Of a stretch of DNA of 64,000 nucleotides, positions 1 through 27,487 are shown piece by piece; position 1 is the first letter of the stretch; each line of letters opens with the position of its first letter. Source of the DNA: Paragorgia papillata (lineage: Eukaryota > Cnidaria > Anthozoa > Scleralcyonacea > Coralliidae); assembly GCA_035771165.1 (NCBI GenBank), contig JAWNZC010000314.1:4982001-5046000 (forward strand), written 5' to 3'. The position numbers and the translations under genes were made by a program. The notes beneath the pieces are model-generated. The model was not told the origin of the DNA, ran no database searches, and saw only the letters and a list, made by a program, of their open reading frames with translations.

Positions 1-340
1 CAACGAATTATGTATATAATGGTGGTAATGCCGATGAAGAATGGTCCCGGCTTGGTCTTATATATTCTTATTAGTGGGCAGAGCACTGCACTGGAAACCG
101 CAAGGTCGAGGGTTCGATTCCTAGCCAGAAGGTCTTGATGTTGCATTTTCGTTACTGCATGGTCCCTGTTTGGTCTTAACACTCGAGATTTTCCTTCACC
201 AAACCCCCTTATATAGAACATACCCTATATAGTATATAGTATATATACAGTGTATATGTAGTTGAATTTGTGGTTATGGTTGGTGTTGGTATCAGGCCTA
301 CATGAAGCACCTGGGTTATATTGGAGACGAAATTAAGAAA
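1..340 (+). mobile_element. tRNA-derived SINE remnant
   Basis: This stretch has the same order as better copies at about 34880 and 39170. It has a degraded tRNA-like head (GCAGAGCACTGCA, then the B-box-like GGGTTCGATTCCTAGCC at about 112-128). A body mentioning CTGTTTGGTCTTAACACTCGAGATTTTCCTTCACC-type sequence follows, split here into short matches, and then the segment shared with other duplicated units near position 300-340. No coding potential was seen. Confidence 0.45.
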
Positions 341-383
341 GTTATATATTAACTACCAAGAATATAGTTTCTACCGTTTTTCT

Positions 384-459
384 AACGAAATACTGACGTT
401 CCGAGTGGATGACCTTTTACTCTGATGGAGGGCTCTGTTCGAAACGTCAGTATTTCGTT
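384..459 (+). repeat. Hairpin repeat with hammerhead-like core
   Basis: A 17-bp perfect inverted repeat (AACGAAATACTGACGTT at 384-400 and its complement at 443-459) encloses CTGATGG, a short potential stem and GAAAC. The arrangement resembles a hammerhead ribozyme core (CUGANGA, stem II, GAAA), but the last conserved A is G here. Related copies lie at about 35950-36030 and 39540-39630. Confidence 0.5.
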
Positions 460-559
460 ATGAAAACTAATCTCGGCAGTTTACCACCTTTTTACTTTAC
501 TCTATCTAAAACAGTGCAACGCAGCTTTCTACTTTTTTAATACGCTAATCTATTAACAT

Positions 560-561
<2 letters not shown>

Positions 562-590
<29 letters not shown>
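562..590. repeat. (AT)n microsatellite
   Basis: A pure TA dinucleotide run of about 29 bases. It lies between the hairpin repeat and the signal-peptide exon of gene C. Confidence 0.9.
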
Positions 591-592
<2 letters not shown>

Positions 593-681
593 ACAGAGAA
601 ACAAATGCGGTAATATTTAATCAGAAACGCTAACAAAACCGTTGCTTAAAAATGCGGTTACTTCAAAATAAACACACTTAC

Positions 682-775
682 TTTCCTCCAATCCGAAAGG
701 AATTCCCTGGACACAGAGACATAGAGTCAGGCACCAAACTACCAAAAGGCCAACGCACCAACGATATTTTTCCAT
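682..775 (-). CDS. Signal-peptide first exon of a third astacin-type gene (gene C)
   Basis: On the minus strand an ATG (773-775) opens 31 codons starting MEKYRWCVGLLVVWCL. They form a classic secretion signal: a basic start, a hydrophobic Leu/Val/Cys core, then a small-residue cleavage region before IPFGLEE. The exon ends in phase 1 at a consensus donor (GTAAGT). Near-identical exons occur at 36261-36357, 42228-42324 and, split, at 31401-33668. Phase 1 and the sequence fit the first propeptide exon of gene B. The rest of gene C would be left of position 1. The ATG is chosen because the conserved promoter lies directly upstream. It is possible that this is an orphan duplicate with no gene body. 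Confidence 0.6.
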
Positions 776-1120
776 CTTGACGAAGATCAGATGTTATACT
801 ATTATACCAGTATAAAGGATTCTTCCAGTTGACTAGTCAAGATCCAAATGAAAGGCACAGCAGTTTGTCTTACTCTTTTAAATGTTCGCACAACGGAAAG
901 TTTTTAATTTAGACATTTAAATTACGTGATTCTGATTGGTTACATTTTTATTGTTTTGTGGAATAACCGTTGTGACTTTCAATGCACACCAATGTAATTA
1001 TACACAACAGCAGTATGTCTCGCTGTTCAAATTTCGGTGTAACAGATGTTTTAATTAGGATATCGAAAATACGTTGTCGTATTTTGGTTTAACCCTTTCC
1101 CGTATAGTTGGTCGATTATC
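776..1120 (-). promoter_or_regulatory. Conserved promoter of the signal-peptide exon
   Basis: About 340 bp upstream of the ATG is conserved in four copies in this window. A TATA-like motif on the minus strand (TTTATACTGG, near 808-817) lies about 35-40 bases from the ATG. The copy at 36.4 kb reads TTTATATACTGG, so this copy has lost two bases in the TATA. Minus-strand CCAAT lies near 935. The TATA-ATG spacing implies a very short leader. Function is inferred from position and conservation. Confidence 0.45.
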
Positions 1121-1151
1121 CCCATGACGAGTATATATACTATTACTATAA

Positions 1152-1625
1152 TTAAGGACCTGTTTATATGGAGGCGAGTTACCCGGCCAGCCGAATTACT
1201 CGGTGCATAGCGAGTTCCCGGTCGGTAGAGTAAACACTGTTTTTCTCCTATGTTCTCTGTTTCGCCATTATATCTAACCTTACTATATTTCGATTGTTGT
1301 TTCTACACTGCCTACGCAGCACGCTACTTTTATTTTTATATGAGATAGACGAGTAACTCGCCCTGGCGAGAACTCGGCGGCTGGCAGCTGGGATCTCGGT
1401 AAGGCGGGATAAACATTTCCCCATATAAACACTTTTGCCCGAGTAACTCGGCATAGCGGGATAAATTTTCTGTATTCGTTACTTCATGTCACTTTCGTTG
1501 CTGATAATCTTCTCAACCCGTCAGGTAACTCGCTTTCATATAAACAGAACATATTAAAGTTTATCCCAGAAAACCGGGTAACTCGGCTGACCGAGTAACT
1601 CGCCTCCATATAAACAGGCCCTTAA
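1152..1625. mobile_element. MITE, TTAA-flanked (GAGTAACTCGG family)
   Basis: Terminal inverted repeats (GGACCTGTTTATATGGAGGC at the left, its near complement CTCCATATAAACAGGCC at the right) are flanked by TTAA at 1152-1155 and 1622-1625. The interior repeats GAGTTACTCGG-type motifs. There is no transposase. The TTAA target suggests a piggyBac- or Kolobok-type non-autonomous element. Copies are at 34048-34437, 36735-37000 (truncated), 42710-42790 (truncated) and 25320-26170. Confidence 0.65.
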
Positions 1626-1929
1626 GCTACTGTTACACATGCGATTTTTCTTGCAACTTGTCACAAATAGCCTGAATGTTGCAGGTTGCAAAAAAAATCG
1701 CACATGTAACACCCCGTAGCAACTTGCGATTTTGTTGTTTTTGCCGTGTTGCAAGAAAAGTTGGATGGGTTCTACTTTTTGCTGCAACTTACAACAAAGT
1801 TCGCAAGTTGCTGAACGTGTAACACCCACTGATCGGTAACACCCTTCCTGCAACTTGCGATTTTTTTTCCATGGGTAAATTTGTTGCAAGTTGCAAGAAA
1901 AATCGCATCGTAGTATAACAGCACCTTAA
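1622..1929. mobile_element. MITE, TTAA-flanked (TTGCAACTTG family)
   Basis: It is bounded by TTAA on both sides. The ends are imperfect inverted repeats carrying ATGCGATTTTTCTTGCAA at the left and TTGCAAGAAAAATCGCAT at the right, and inverted copies of GTTGCAAG-type motifs fill the interior. It abuts the neighbouring MITE and shares its TTAA. Confidence 0.6.
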
Positions 1930-2093
1930 GGCTGGTTTCCACTCGGGAAAATTTTCCGCAAGACCGGAACGGACAGGGAAGTTTTCTTTGTCTTGTGAGC
2001 TCTCGGTCGGAACTAATGACTTTAACACAAAGGAAACTTTCCTGTCCGTTCTTATCCTGTGGAAGATTTTCCTGAGTGGAAACTAGCCTTTAG
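1926..2093. mobile_element. Short palindromic MITE (GGTTTCCACTC family)
   Basis: A roughly 165-bp near-palindrome begins AAGGCTGGTTTCCACTCGGG and ends with the complement (CCTGAGTGGAAACTAGCCTT). A second copy in opposite orientation lies at 44691-44847. No coding potential. Confidence 0.7.
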
Positions 2094-2098
2094 AGACC

Positions 2099-2651
2099 TT
2101 TAGGGGGCGATTACATGGACTGGGATAGCCCGCTTTATATATCAAACGCATGTTGTTTTAACATTTCGATTACATGGTTGTCGCAAGCGGGCTAGCCCGG
2201 TTAACCGGAATGAAAATGTCCATGTAATCGTTTTCATCCCGGCAAACTGGGCTGAAAAACTGTTGAACTCGCTTCGATACGCGTTCGTTTGCTTGACTGT
2301 GTGAATAAATAGTGCTGAAAGGAACTGAAATAGAACATCAAAACGTTGTTTGTGTGTTTCGTGACCATAGCGAAGATTTAATAAATTAATTAGTCTTCGC
2401 GAAGACGATTTCGTGGATTATAACAATATTTTTATTAAGGATGGGCTTACAAAATAAATAATAGACTAATTATATGTATATATATATAAACCTGAAGTAA
2501 AACTAACATAGCTTTGCCCTTATTTACTTGATAATTGCGAATTTCGGCCTGAAATCATCCCGGCTTACCGGGCTAGCCCGCTCCATGTAATCGTTTCGTA
2601 AACTCATCCCGGTTAACCGGGCCAGTCCGCTCCATGTAATCGCCCCCTTAG
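2099..2651. mobile_element. MITE (GGGGGCGATTACATGGA family)
   Basis: Terminal inverted repeats (TTAGGGGGCGATTACATGGA, and TCCATGTAATCGCCCCCTTA at the right end) bound 550 bp with several internal inverted copies of CCATGTAATCG and CCCGGTTAACCGGG. TTAG flanks both ends. No transposase frame is visible. Confidence 0.65.
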
Positions 2652-2754
2652 ATCCACGTTTACTGCAAACAGCTAACGCCGGTTTGCGAAGTTAGGATAT
2701 GTACCGTATAGAGTTCCCGAAGTAGCGGTCCCCGTTACTTTTGGGATTAGCGTC

Positions 2755-2980
2755 ATTAGGGCCCGCTACTTTCGGGGCCCGCTACTTTCGGGGGCCGCTA
2801 CTTTCGGGGCCCGCTACTTTCGGGGGCAGCTACTTTCGGGGCCCGCTACTTTCGGGGGCCGCTACTTTCGGGGCCCGCTACTTTCGGGGCCCGCTACTTT
2901 CGGGGCCCGCTACTTTCGGGGCCCGCTACTTTCGGGGCCCGCTACTTTCGGGGCAGCTACTTTCGGGGGCCGTTATTTTC
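2755..2980 (+). repeat. 16-bp GC-rich minisatellite
   Basis: About fourteen tandem copies of a GGGGCCCGCTACTTTC-like unit, some with a single-base change (GGGGGCCGCT or GGGGCAGCT). The same CTACTTTCGGG motif recurs in isolation near 3700-3810. An open reading frame through the repeat is a consequence of the repeat, not a gene. Confidence 0.9.
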
Positions 2981-3072
2981 GGATTGTAAAAAACTGTTAG
3001 TTATATTAAAGACAGCTAGACAAAAGACAACATTTGATTGAGAAGTTACTTTTATCTTTCTTAGCTCTTATA

Positions 3073-3503
3073 AAGGCCTGGCCAAACGCTTTCAACATCG
3101 CATTCAACATTGTTGAACGATGTTGAATAATGTTGAAAGCACGAGTGGCCAAATGAATTCAACGTCGTTCAACATTCATGAATGACAATTAATTGAACGC
3201 GGGCTACCACAAAAGCTGGAATCGACAATATCCCGCATGGCGTGTCTCTGTTCAACAAAGTTGAATGAAATGTGGCCAATGCGTTCAACACCTTTCAACC
3301 TTTCAACATTTTGAGAACAATAGAAATGTTGAACGCGCGTTGAACGAAAATTTGAACATGTTCAAATTTCGTTCAACATCATTCAACACCATTCAACAAC
3401 GTTCAACATCATTCAACAGGGGTGGCCAAACGCTTTCAACATGTTGAATTCAACAATGTTGAACGATGTTGAATGAAATGTTGAAAGCGTTTGGCCAGGC
3501 CTT
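3073..3503. mobile_element. MITE (GGCCTGGCCAAACGCTTTC family)
   Basis: Inverted terminal repeats AAGGCCTGGCCAAACGCTTT and AAAGCGTTTGGCCAGGCCTT enclose a sequence built from alternating GTTGAA and TTCAAC motifs, so the whole element can fold on itself. Short reading frames here are spurious. Confidence 0.65.
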
Positions 3504-6076
3504 ATACTCGCACGTTAGTTCCATGAATTTAAATAGTATTTTGGAAAGTTCAGTGCACCGTGTTTGTAATAAAAGTGTTAACCATTGAGTCGTTACTTTC
3601 TTTTGTGCACGCGTTACATGCATACATACATGCACGTGTCTATAGAAATCATGTCAGTGCATAACTGCTTGTGGGTATCTGTTAAATCGGTTATCGGTTA
3701 AATGTAACGCGTTACTTTTGCATGGGTAGCCGTTACTCTTTTGGGGGTAACGCTACTTTCGGGAATTATTAGAGGTCTCGAAAATTTGCCGTTACTTTCG
3801 GGTAGCCGTGGGAACTCAGATTGATAGTGTACAGTTTACATTAATTGTAAACTACTGCAGAAAAAAAAGAAACTATATCCCAATAAAAAATACAAGAACT
3901 AATTCAAAGCTAATAAATATCTACCTTTTTGCTAGACAAGAAGAAACAAATAGATTTTCTATTTTAATTAGGGCACACGATGAAATCCGCCATGTTAGAT
4001 ATTCTTTATATACATGCAGTAGTGTTCATGCTTCAAACGATGAAGAAGGCAAAAATCTTCGTTTCTTGCTCTTAAAATTCATAGCAAATCAAAGAAGAAT
4101 ACTTTTAAAGGTTGTATACCAGAAGCATTTATGCGTGTCGTGAGATAATGCAAACTCCAGGCAGAGAATTACAGATATATCACGTAAAAACCGACCTTTT
4201 GCCGTCGAAAACGTGTATCTTAATTAAACCGCAAACGTGTAACCTCAAACGTCGGGCAGCGGTTAGACGTTAGCGGTAAAAAGAGAAAACATTAAAAATC
4301 TAAATGTCTCCATATTACTTGTGTTCTAACAACTGCAGACAACAACTGTTTCAAGCAAACGTTCTAGAGAGATCAGTAAACAGTTTTTGTGGGCAACCAG
4401 GTGAAGGATAAGACACAGGGCCGTCGAGAGCCAGAACGGACCCTGGGTCATAATTTGCGCGAGGGCCCCCTCCGATATTTTTACCAAGGTTTTACTGGGC
4501 CCCAGCGCTAAGTTTTTGATAATTATTATAATATATGATATATCTTCACAGACTGAATTTTTAGCGGGCCCCGGGGTAATTACCCCGCCTACCCCCCCCC
4601 CCCCCCCCCCTCTCGACGGTACTGATAAGACATGGTGTATAGTGCTACTCTAGTTTAAAGTAAAAACCAGTCAAGTTTCTTATTATAAACTAATAAGGTT
4701 ACCACAACACTTGTGGATATCTGTTAAAATAGGATAAAAAGAACTATATGGGGTCACCCCATGCATAGAGTGGGTATCTCCCCGAAATTAGAATTATAGA
4801 AGAATGGAGTCACCACTTAATGTGGGTATCTCCCCAAGATTAAATAAGGCTCTGTTTAGACATCATTCTTGTGTCGAGTCAAATCCAACTATAAAAGATT
4901 CGACTAAAATGCGTCAAAAGTGCATGTGGCAAGTCTTTATTCGTCAGGAGGGACTGTGGACAATGTCGTTGAAGTTGCATTTCCCGTGCCCTGACAAACG
5001 CAAAATTCCCATTGGCTGAAATCGTTGATTGACAGGTCAAGTTAATTAAAATACAAGAATAATCGATCGTCTGGAGTCTGGACTCTGGATCTATATGATA
5101 TTTGTTTTAATTTTACAACACCATTGACCATTTGAACATGTAATATACAATCGGTTTGACAAGTTTATTTTGTTAGCCAATCAAATTTATCACACGGGAG
5201 ACTACTTCGTGTATGCTTATTATTTTGTCCTGGTGCAAGTCACCTTTTTAGATTTTTCTTTTTCCATAAAAAATTGTTGATCAGAGCAGTTGTATAATAA
5301 ATCTCTTATAAGATGTTTTGGTGTGTAGTATCGCTGTATATTTTTACTCCGCCGTTGTTTGTATTTTGACTCGCCCACAACTCGTAAAAATATTTAAGAA
5401 ATACCTAATGGGTTTCCATGTTTGGATAGCCTGATCCAAATAATGCATAAACGTAGCAAAACTTCTTATTATCTTTGACAAGAAACTTTGCACAACAGTA
5501 AAAACCCGCTAACAAGAACCTACCACTATTAATAAGAACCTATCCCAGGCTGATTTGGTAAAATGTAGGTTCTTGTTAGTGGATTTTTACTGTGATCCTT
5601 GGGATCTAGGTAAAAGATTTTCCAGGATTATTTCTCCCCAGGCTTTTCGTAACTGGCAGCGTATTTTTGTCGCGTCGGCGTGATTATTGGCCAGCAGTTA
5701 GCATTATTGAGAACTCTGAGAACACGTGCAATTGTTTTGAAAGTTTTAATACTGTTGTCAAACAACTTACAAATATGTTACGATTAAAGAATGTAATTAT
5801 TGTTTTACGCTAACTTGAGTGTCCAAATAAACCCTGCATGAAGAATACATATAATTGAAAGTCAGGTATTTAATAGAAAGAATACGAGAAGTTGCATGTC
5901 GCGTACGAAGTGATGAAATTGCAAAGTACAATATACAATGCTAAAAGTTGAATTTGAAATACATGATGTTGAATGTTCAATAAACAGAATAGTGCCGAAT
6001 ACGCAAACTACAATCTAAAATACAGAATATGAATTTTGGCGGGGATTTAACATCATAACGAATGCCTTTATTCCAG
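3504..6076. other. Unassigned intergenic stretch
   Basis: No supported gene was seen. There is a 21-base C run near 4591-4611, and a piece at about 4846-4990 that is also found at 43835-43940 (part of a MITE there). A 111-codon reading frame at 3808-4143 has no recognisable domain and is probably chance. It would lie downstream of gene B if gene B ends near 7100. Confidence 0.4.
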
Positions 6077-6190
6077 CTAAACGAGAGAGGGACCTTCAGT
6101 CTTTGGAACTTCTAGAAGAAAGACAAACAAAGATGAGTAGAGTTTGTCCATTTTTCCCAATTCCCAAGAATTTTGACATGAAGATGTTCA
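6077..6190 (+). CDS. Possible plus-strand internal exon of unknown gene
   Basis: A polypyrimidine tract ending TTTATTCCAG (acceptor) is followed by 114 bases open in one frame, then by a consensus donor GTGAGT. The predicted peptide is charged, then aromatic/proline-rich (contains LEERQTKMSRVCPFFPIPK), and reads as a plausible protein segment. Start phase is 2 bases and end phase 1. I do not recognise the family. No partner exon was found nearby, so it may be a remnant or a chance frame. Confidence 0.3.
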
Positions 6191-6195
6191 GTGAG

Positions 6196-6338
6196 TATTA
6201 TTTTCACTTATTTAGCATTTGTATTTAGTGCTTGTATTACTATTTAGTATTATTTTCACTTATTTAGCATTCGTATTTAGTGCTTGTATTTAGTATTATT
6301 TTCACTTATTTAGCATTTGTATGTAGTGCTTGTATTTT
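6196..6338 (+). repeat. Three tandem copies of a ~50-bp AT-rich unit
   Basis: The unit contains TATTATTTTCACTTATTTAG followed by CAT(T/C)TGTATTTAGTGCTTGTATT and recurs three times with small changes. Confidence 0.75.
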
Positions 6339-6746
6339 GGTATCGTACTGTAAACGTGTTTGAGAGGGCTTTGATATAATATCAAAAAATTTTAACACCT
6401 AAAATTTTTAGGAAGGGCTTATTTTCGGCCATGTTTTGCACCTTCAAATGCAGTGGCATGGTGGCAAGTTTCAGTCTGGGGTGGCCACTGGCCAGATTAG
6501 CTTCTGGCCTGTACGGGCACCAACCACACCACACATATCCACTTTTGTTGAATTTGATCTTGTTAGGAATCTTTCAAACAAAGTTTGTTTGGAATTCTCT
6601 TAATACTTAGACTGAAAGCCAGTCTACTTAATACTGTGACCCTGCACTGCGCTAGGTTCATTGTCATTACCAAGAAGGGGGAGTTGAGAGAGTGGTATCT
6701 TCAAATTTCCATTCCAGTGATCATGAATAAGCTAAGTACTGATAAT

Positions 6747-6820
6747 GCCATACCAAGGCATGTACAGTACAGTACAGTACAGTACAGTACTGTACATGTC
6801 TGACATGGCTTGGTATGGCA
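6747..6820. repeat. Palindrome around a GTACA pentamer run
   Basis: TGCCATACCAAGGCATGTAC and a near complement, ending GGCTTGGTATGGCA, flank a run of six to seven AGTAC repeats that is itself self-complementary. Confidence 0.65.
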
Positions 6821-7214
6821 TTTATATTAAGTATGTATTGGTGCCTAAGGTGTCTGAGGGTTCTCTCTTTGACAAGTAAAGTTGTCTGGTATTAGACAGA
6901 GTAAAAAAAAGACAGAGGGGTCATTTTTGGTCCAAGCAGGAATGGGTTAATAATGTGAATTAGGCTAATATACAGTATAAATACATGCAACACAGTATTC
7001 ACAGATATCATGCAAACAGGCTCAAATTATTTACCTGGGTGGTTCCCGTTCTCAGTAGGGTCTCAGAAATGAGATTCTGTGCATTTTGATGACCAAACAG
7101 ACTTTTCCTAACAATATGCGGTGCACTTGTGGAGTGCAACCCAATTGCAAATAGGGGGAAATAGCTCTTTCCCGCCCACTCTAGATTCACCAGTATTTAC
7201 ATACAGTATATTAC

Positions 7215-24317
<17,103 letters not shown>

Positions 24318-25319
24318 CTGGAAACAGAAATGTTTGTTGTTAAATAAAGAAACTTGCAGGTAAGCCTCAAAGTGGCTGGCCTCTATGTTCTGCACCGAAC
24401 ACATTAACGTAACTTAAACATAGGTACATGCATCGTTTACAGGTTTAAATGTGCTGCGTGTTACACCGTGCAATTTTTTTGTGAAGCTGCGATGGTTTGT
24501 GAACCAAAGAGAGCGAGAGAAGTTTTACAAGGAGGGAGTTACACGATGCCGATGTGTATATGGTTCGCGGGACATAGGCTTATAATATCGCATAGAAACA
24601 ATAGGCGAATATCAGGGTTTTACGCGCGCATCATTTTGCAAAGGAATTGGGGGGCTCCCCACAAAGTAAACAATGGCAAACAGACTTGCTAGCGAGTCCA
24701 CAACAGCAGAATAACAGTGTTAAACATCCAGAAACTGTATCTATAGGTTGTTGGTTTTAAACAGTATGTCTACTCTGACTCTCTGAGTGGAGTTTGCTAG
24801 ATTTTTTGAAAAATGATGCGCGCGCAACACCTTGAAACTCGCCTATAACCGATCCCCTTGACAAAATTCATTTTCTGAAAGGAATCATGAAGTACCACCA
24901 ATGCAGCGAAGCGCGACGTCACTGTATAACTAATAGCATATTTATTAATTGTAACAGTTTTCCAGAAAGAGAGAATTTTTTCTGGATTTCTTACTTCGTA
25001 AACTCAACGCAACAATTCAAAGATTTTGTAATCAACTGCTGTAACATGTCGGGCACGTAATTGCTTACAGTATTATGATATACAATGAATTGAGAGGGAT
25101 CGGTGCGTGTATTAAATCAAGCTAAAATAAGCATTGAGCTAGCCCAGTTACCGGGCTGTTTTTATGTCACGAAATCATTCCACGACTTCAAAAAAGATTT
25201 AGATTACCCTGTGTGCTATACTTACAGAAAAACGAAGGCAAATTTCTTTTTTTGTGTCATTTTGTATTATTCAAATAGTCGTAATAAGATTTCCCGCCTC
25301 ATATGAACAGCGGGCCCCT

Positions 25320-26168
25320 TAGGGTCTGTTTTACGTTCTGTTTATATGAAAGCGAGTTACCTGGTGGGTTGTAATATTTGAGAGGATTCTCATAAACGAA
25401 AGTGACATGAAGTAACGAATATAGAAAATTTATCCCGCTATGCCGAGTTACCCGCGGGTAAAAGAGTTTATATGGGGAAATGTTTATCCCGCTTTGCCGA
25501 GATCCCAGCTGCCAGTGCCGAGTTCTCGCCAGGGCGAGTTACCCGTCTGTCTCATATAAACACTGCGGTGGGAAAAACAGTGTTTGTTCTACCAATGTGC
25601 CGAGTATACACATTTACAATATTATACACATTTACAATATCTTCTTCTTGTTTGTGTATAGTTTGTATATAGTTTGGTATACTATAGTTTGGTTGGGGTT
25701 TGGTGGAGCAATTTCTATTGCCTTCCCAAATTTTGAGCGAACCAGTGGGTATTATTATGAAGTGGTTGTATGTTTATTTGTGTGCTGTGGGTTGGTTGGA
25801 ATCTGGTAGAACAATTTCCCATTGTTTTTCTAGATTCTTGCCAACCCATTGTATTTTATTTGCACATTTACTAGTCTTTTTATAGTATATATAGATACAT
25901 ATATCCTGTGATATATCTATATCTATATATAATTTCTTTCTTCTCTTAAGACATTTTCTCCGAACTGATTTTCTGTAAATATTACTGTAATTAGCATAAT
26001 ATATAGTCGCAACTGGTCTTAAGTAAAAAGTCTATTCAGGTTTCTAGTTTCTAGTAGACACCTAGCCCTAATGTAACTTTAAAAATTATAGAATTATTGG
26101 ATCTTTATATGGGCAAATCAATACAAAAAAAAACTCGGCTGGCGGATAACTCGCCTCCATATAAACAG
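25320..26168. mobile_element. TTAA-type MITE copy, expanded or nested
   Basis: The left end (CTGTTTATATGAAAGCGAGT) and right end (ACTCGCCTCCATATAAACAG) match the GAGTAACTCGG family at 1152-1625. About 400 bp of foreign AT-rich sequence is inside. Confidence 0.5.
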
Positions 26169-26169
26169 G

Positions 26170-26406
26170 CCCTAAAGCCCTAATCAAACGAGAACGCAAG
26201 TCATCGCAAGTAGTTGGCAGTCACGCTATCTCAGCCAGCCGCTCTGAATAGTTTGCCGAAAATATCATGTACCGTGACAAAGTTAAAACTTGTTTAAAAC
26301 ACTCATGAAACCTTTATTTTGTTAATTTGGGTGTTCAAACGACCGCCACAGAAATTCTGACTGCCATCTTGCGATGACTTGCGTTCCCGTTTGATTAGGG
26401 CTTTAG
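26170..26406. mobile_element. MITE (AAGCCCTAATCAAACG family)
   Basis: CTAAAGCCCTAATCAAACGA and its complement at the other end (TCCCGTTTGATTAGGGCTTT) enclose inverted GCAAGTCATCGCAAG motifs. It abuts the preceding MITE. Confidence 0.65.
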
Positions 26407-26938
26407 AGTGAAAATGATTTGGCAGAACAGAATGTTTGAGCCCCATGCCATTTCGATAAGTGGTGGGAAACATTGTCTAATCAATATCATGATACTAAAA
26501 GATGTTTTCATGCTGGGGTCGATATGGTATATGAACCGTTGATTTAATAACTGACTTGCAATGTTGACAATAACTGCATAATTATAATTAGCGAGAATAT
26601 CCTATACATTTATAAATTAGATTGTACAAGCAGTCTGTTGCCAGTTTACTCCATATAGGACGCATATAGCTCAATTGGTAATATGCCAGACATGATTATC
26701 TAAAGTGTGAGTTCAAATACATCTCTTGTTTCAATTTTTAAATTGCTTTCGTTATGTGAGATAATTAAAACTTCTCTTCGTAGCTTCTTGGTGAATCTCA
26801 TGCAGTGAAACTAATTAATATCTCCGTGAAATTGATTTTGTAAATTACAAACGAGCAATTATTAAATTTACCAGACTACTTCGAAAATCGTTCAAATTAA
26901 CGTATTCAAATGGTATTATACCATGCCTTCAAATTAGT
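26407..26938 (+). repeat. Duplicated-unit segment, interrupted at 26938 by a LINE
   Basis: Almost identical to 37005-37560, beginning AAAATGATTTGGCAGAACAG and ending CCTTCAAATTAGTC. At 26939 the match stops where the LINE begins. The downstream part of the unit is absent on the other side of the LINE. Confidence 0.75.
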
Positions 26939-26965
26939 CCGTTCCTTGGTAATGCCAGATCGAAT

Positions 26966-27487
26966 TTGGATACCAATTCTCGGCTCTCTCACCCGAAACA
27001 AAATAATTTACCAAATGTCCAAGCAAAGAAAAATTATCCTGTTCATGTAGATTCCTTAACCTCGGATACTAATTCTATGCGCTCTCAACCAGATCAAGAC
27101 AGCTTGCAAAATTGTCAAGAGAATGAAGTACACGACGTCGTCGACGTAGATAATCCACCGATCCCGACTACCGACGCCGAAGGATTTATCGGCGTCCAGC
27201 GAAAACGTAGGAACATTAAAAGGTTCTTCTTAAGCGGAATAGCGGATAATGTAACCACTGAAATCATTCTGAATTATTTGGAAAATAGAAATATTCGCCC
27301 GACCCAATTAAGAGTGTTTCAAAGTCGACGGAAAGGAACAATTTCGGCTAAATTAAACGTGCAAGCGGCCAATAGTTCAGCCATTTCAAAAGAAGGATTT
27401 TGGCCCAAATTTGTTATATGTAAGCCCTGGCTCACGAAAGAAAAACTTGGTAAAATTAACCAAGAAAAAATAGAACAACAGAAGTGA
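26966..27487 (+). CDS. LINE ORF1, 5'-truncated
   Basis: An open frame with no clear ATG start. It encodes an acidic, Asn/Gln-rich N-terminal part, then FLSGIADNVTTEIILNYL, then WPKFVICKPWLTKEK. That C-terminal pattern (F-x-x-G...V-T-x-x-x-I-x-x-Y-L...W-P) resembles the RRM-like C-terminal region of LINE nucleic-acid-binding ORF1 proteins. It ends in TGA at 27485-27487, overlapping the start of ORF2. Family known from pattern only. Confidence 0.55.
   Translation: MDTNSRLSHPKQNNLPNVQAKKNYPVHVDSLTSDTNSMRSQPDQDSLQNCQENEVHDVVDVDNPPIPTTDAEGFIGVQRKRRNIKRFFLSGIADNVTTEIILNYLENRNIRPTQLRVFQSRRKGTISAKLNVQAANSSAISKEGFWPKFVICKPWLTKEKLGKINQEKIEQQK

Noticed and set aside
2741..2989. 82-codon Gly/Phe/Ala/Arg repeat protein
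   Set aside because: It is the translation of a 16-bp minisatellite, whose repeat length is not a multiple of three. All three frames remain open simply because of the unit sequence.
3808..4143. 111-codon plus-strand frame as a gene
   Set aside because: No domain, no splice context, composition typical of AT-rich noncoding DNA.
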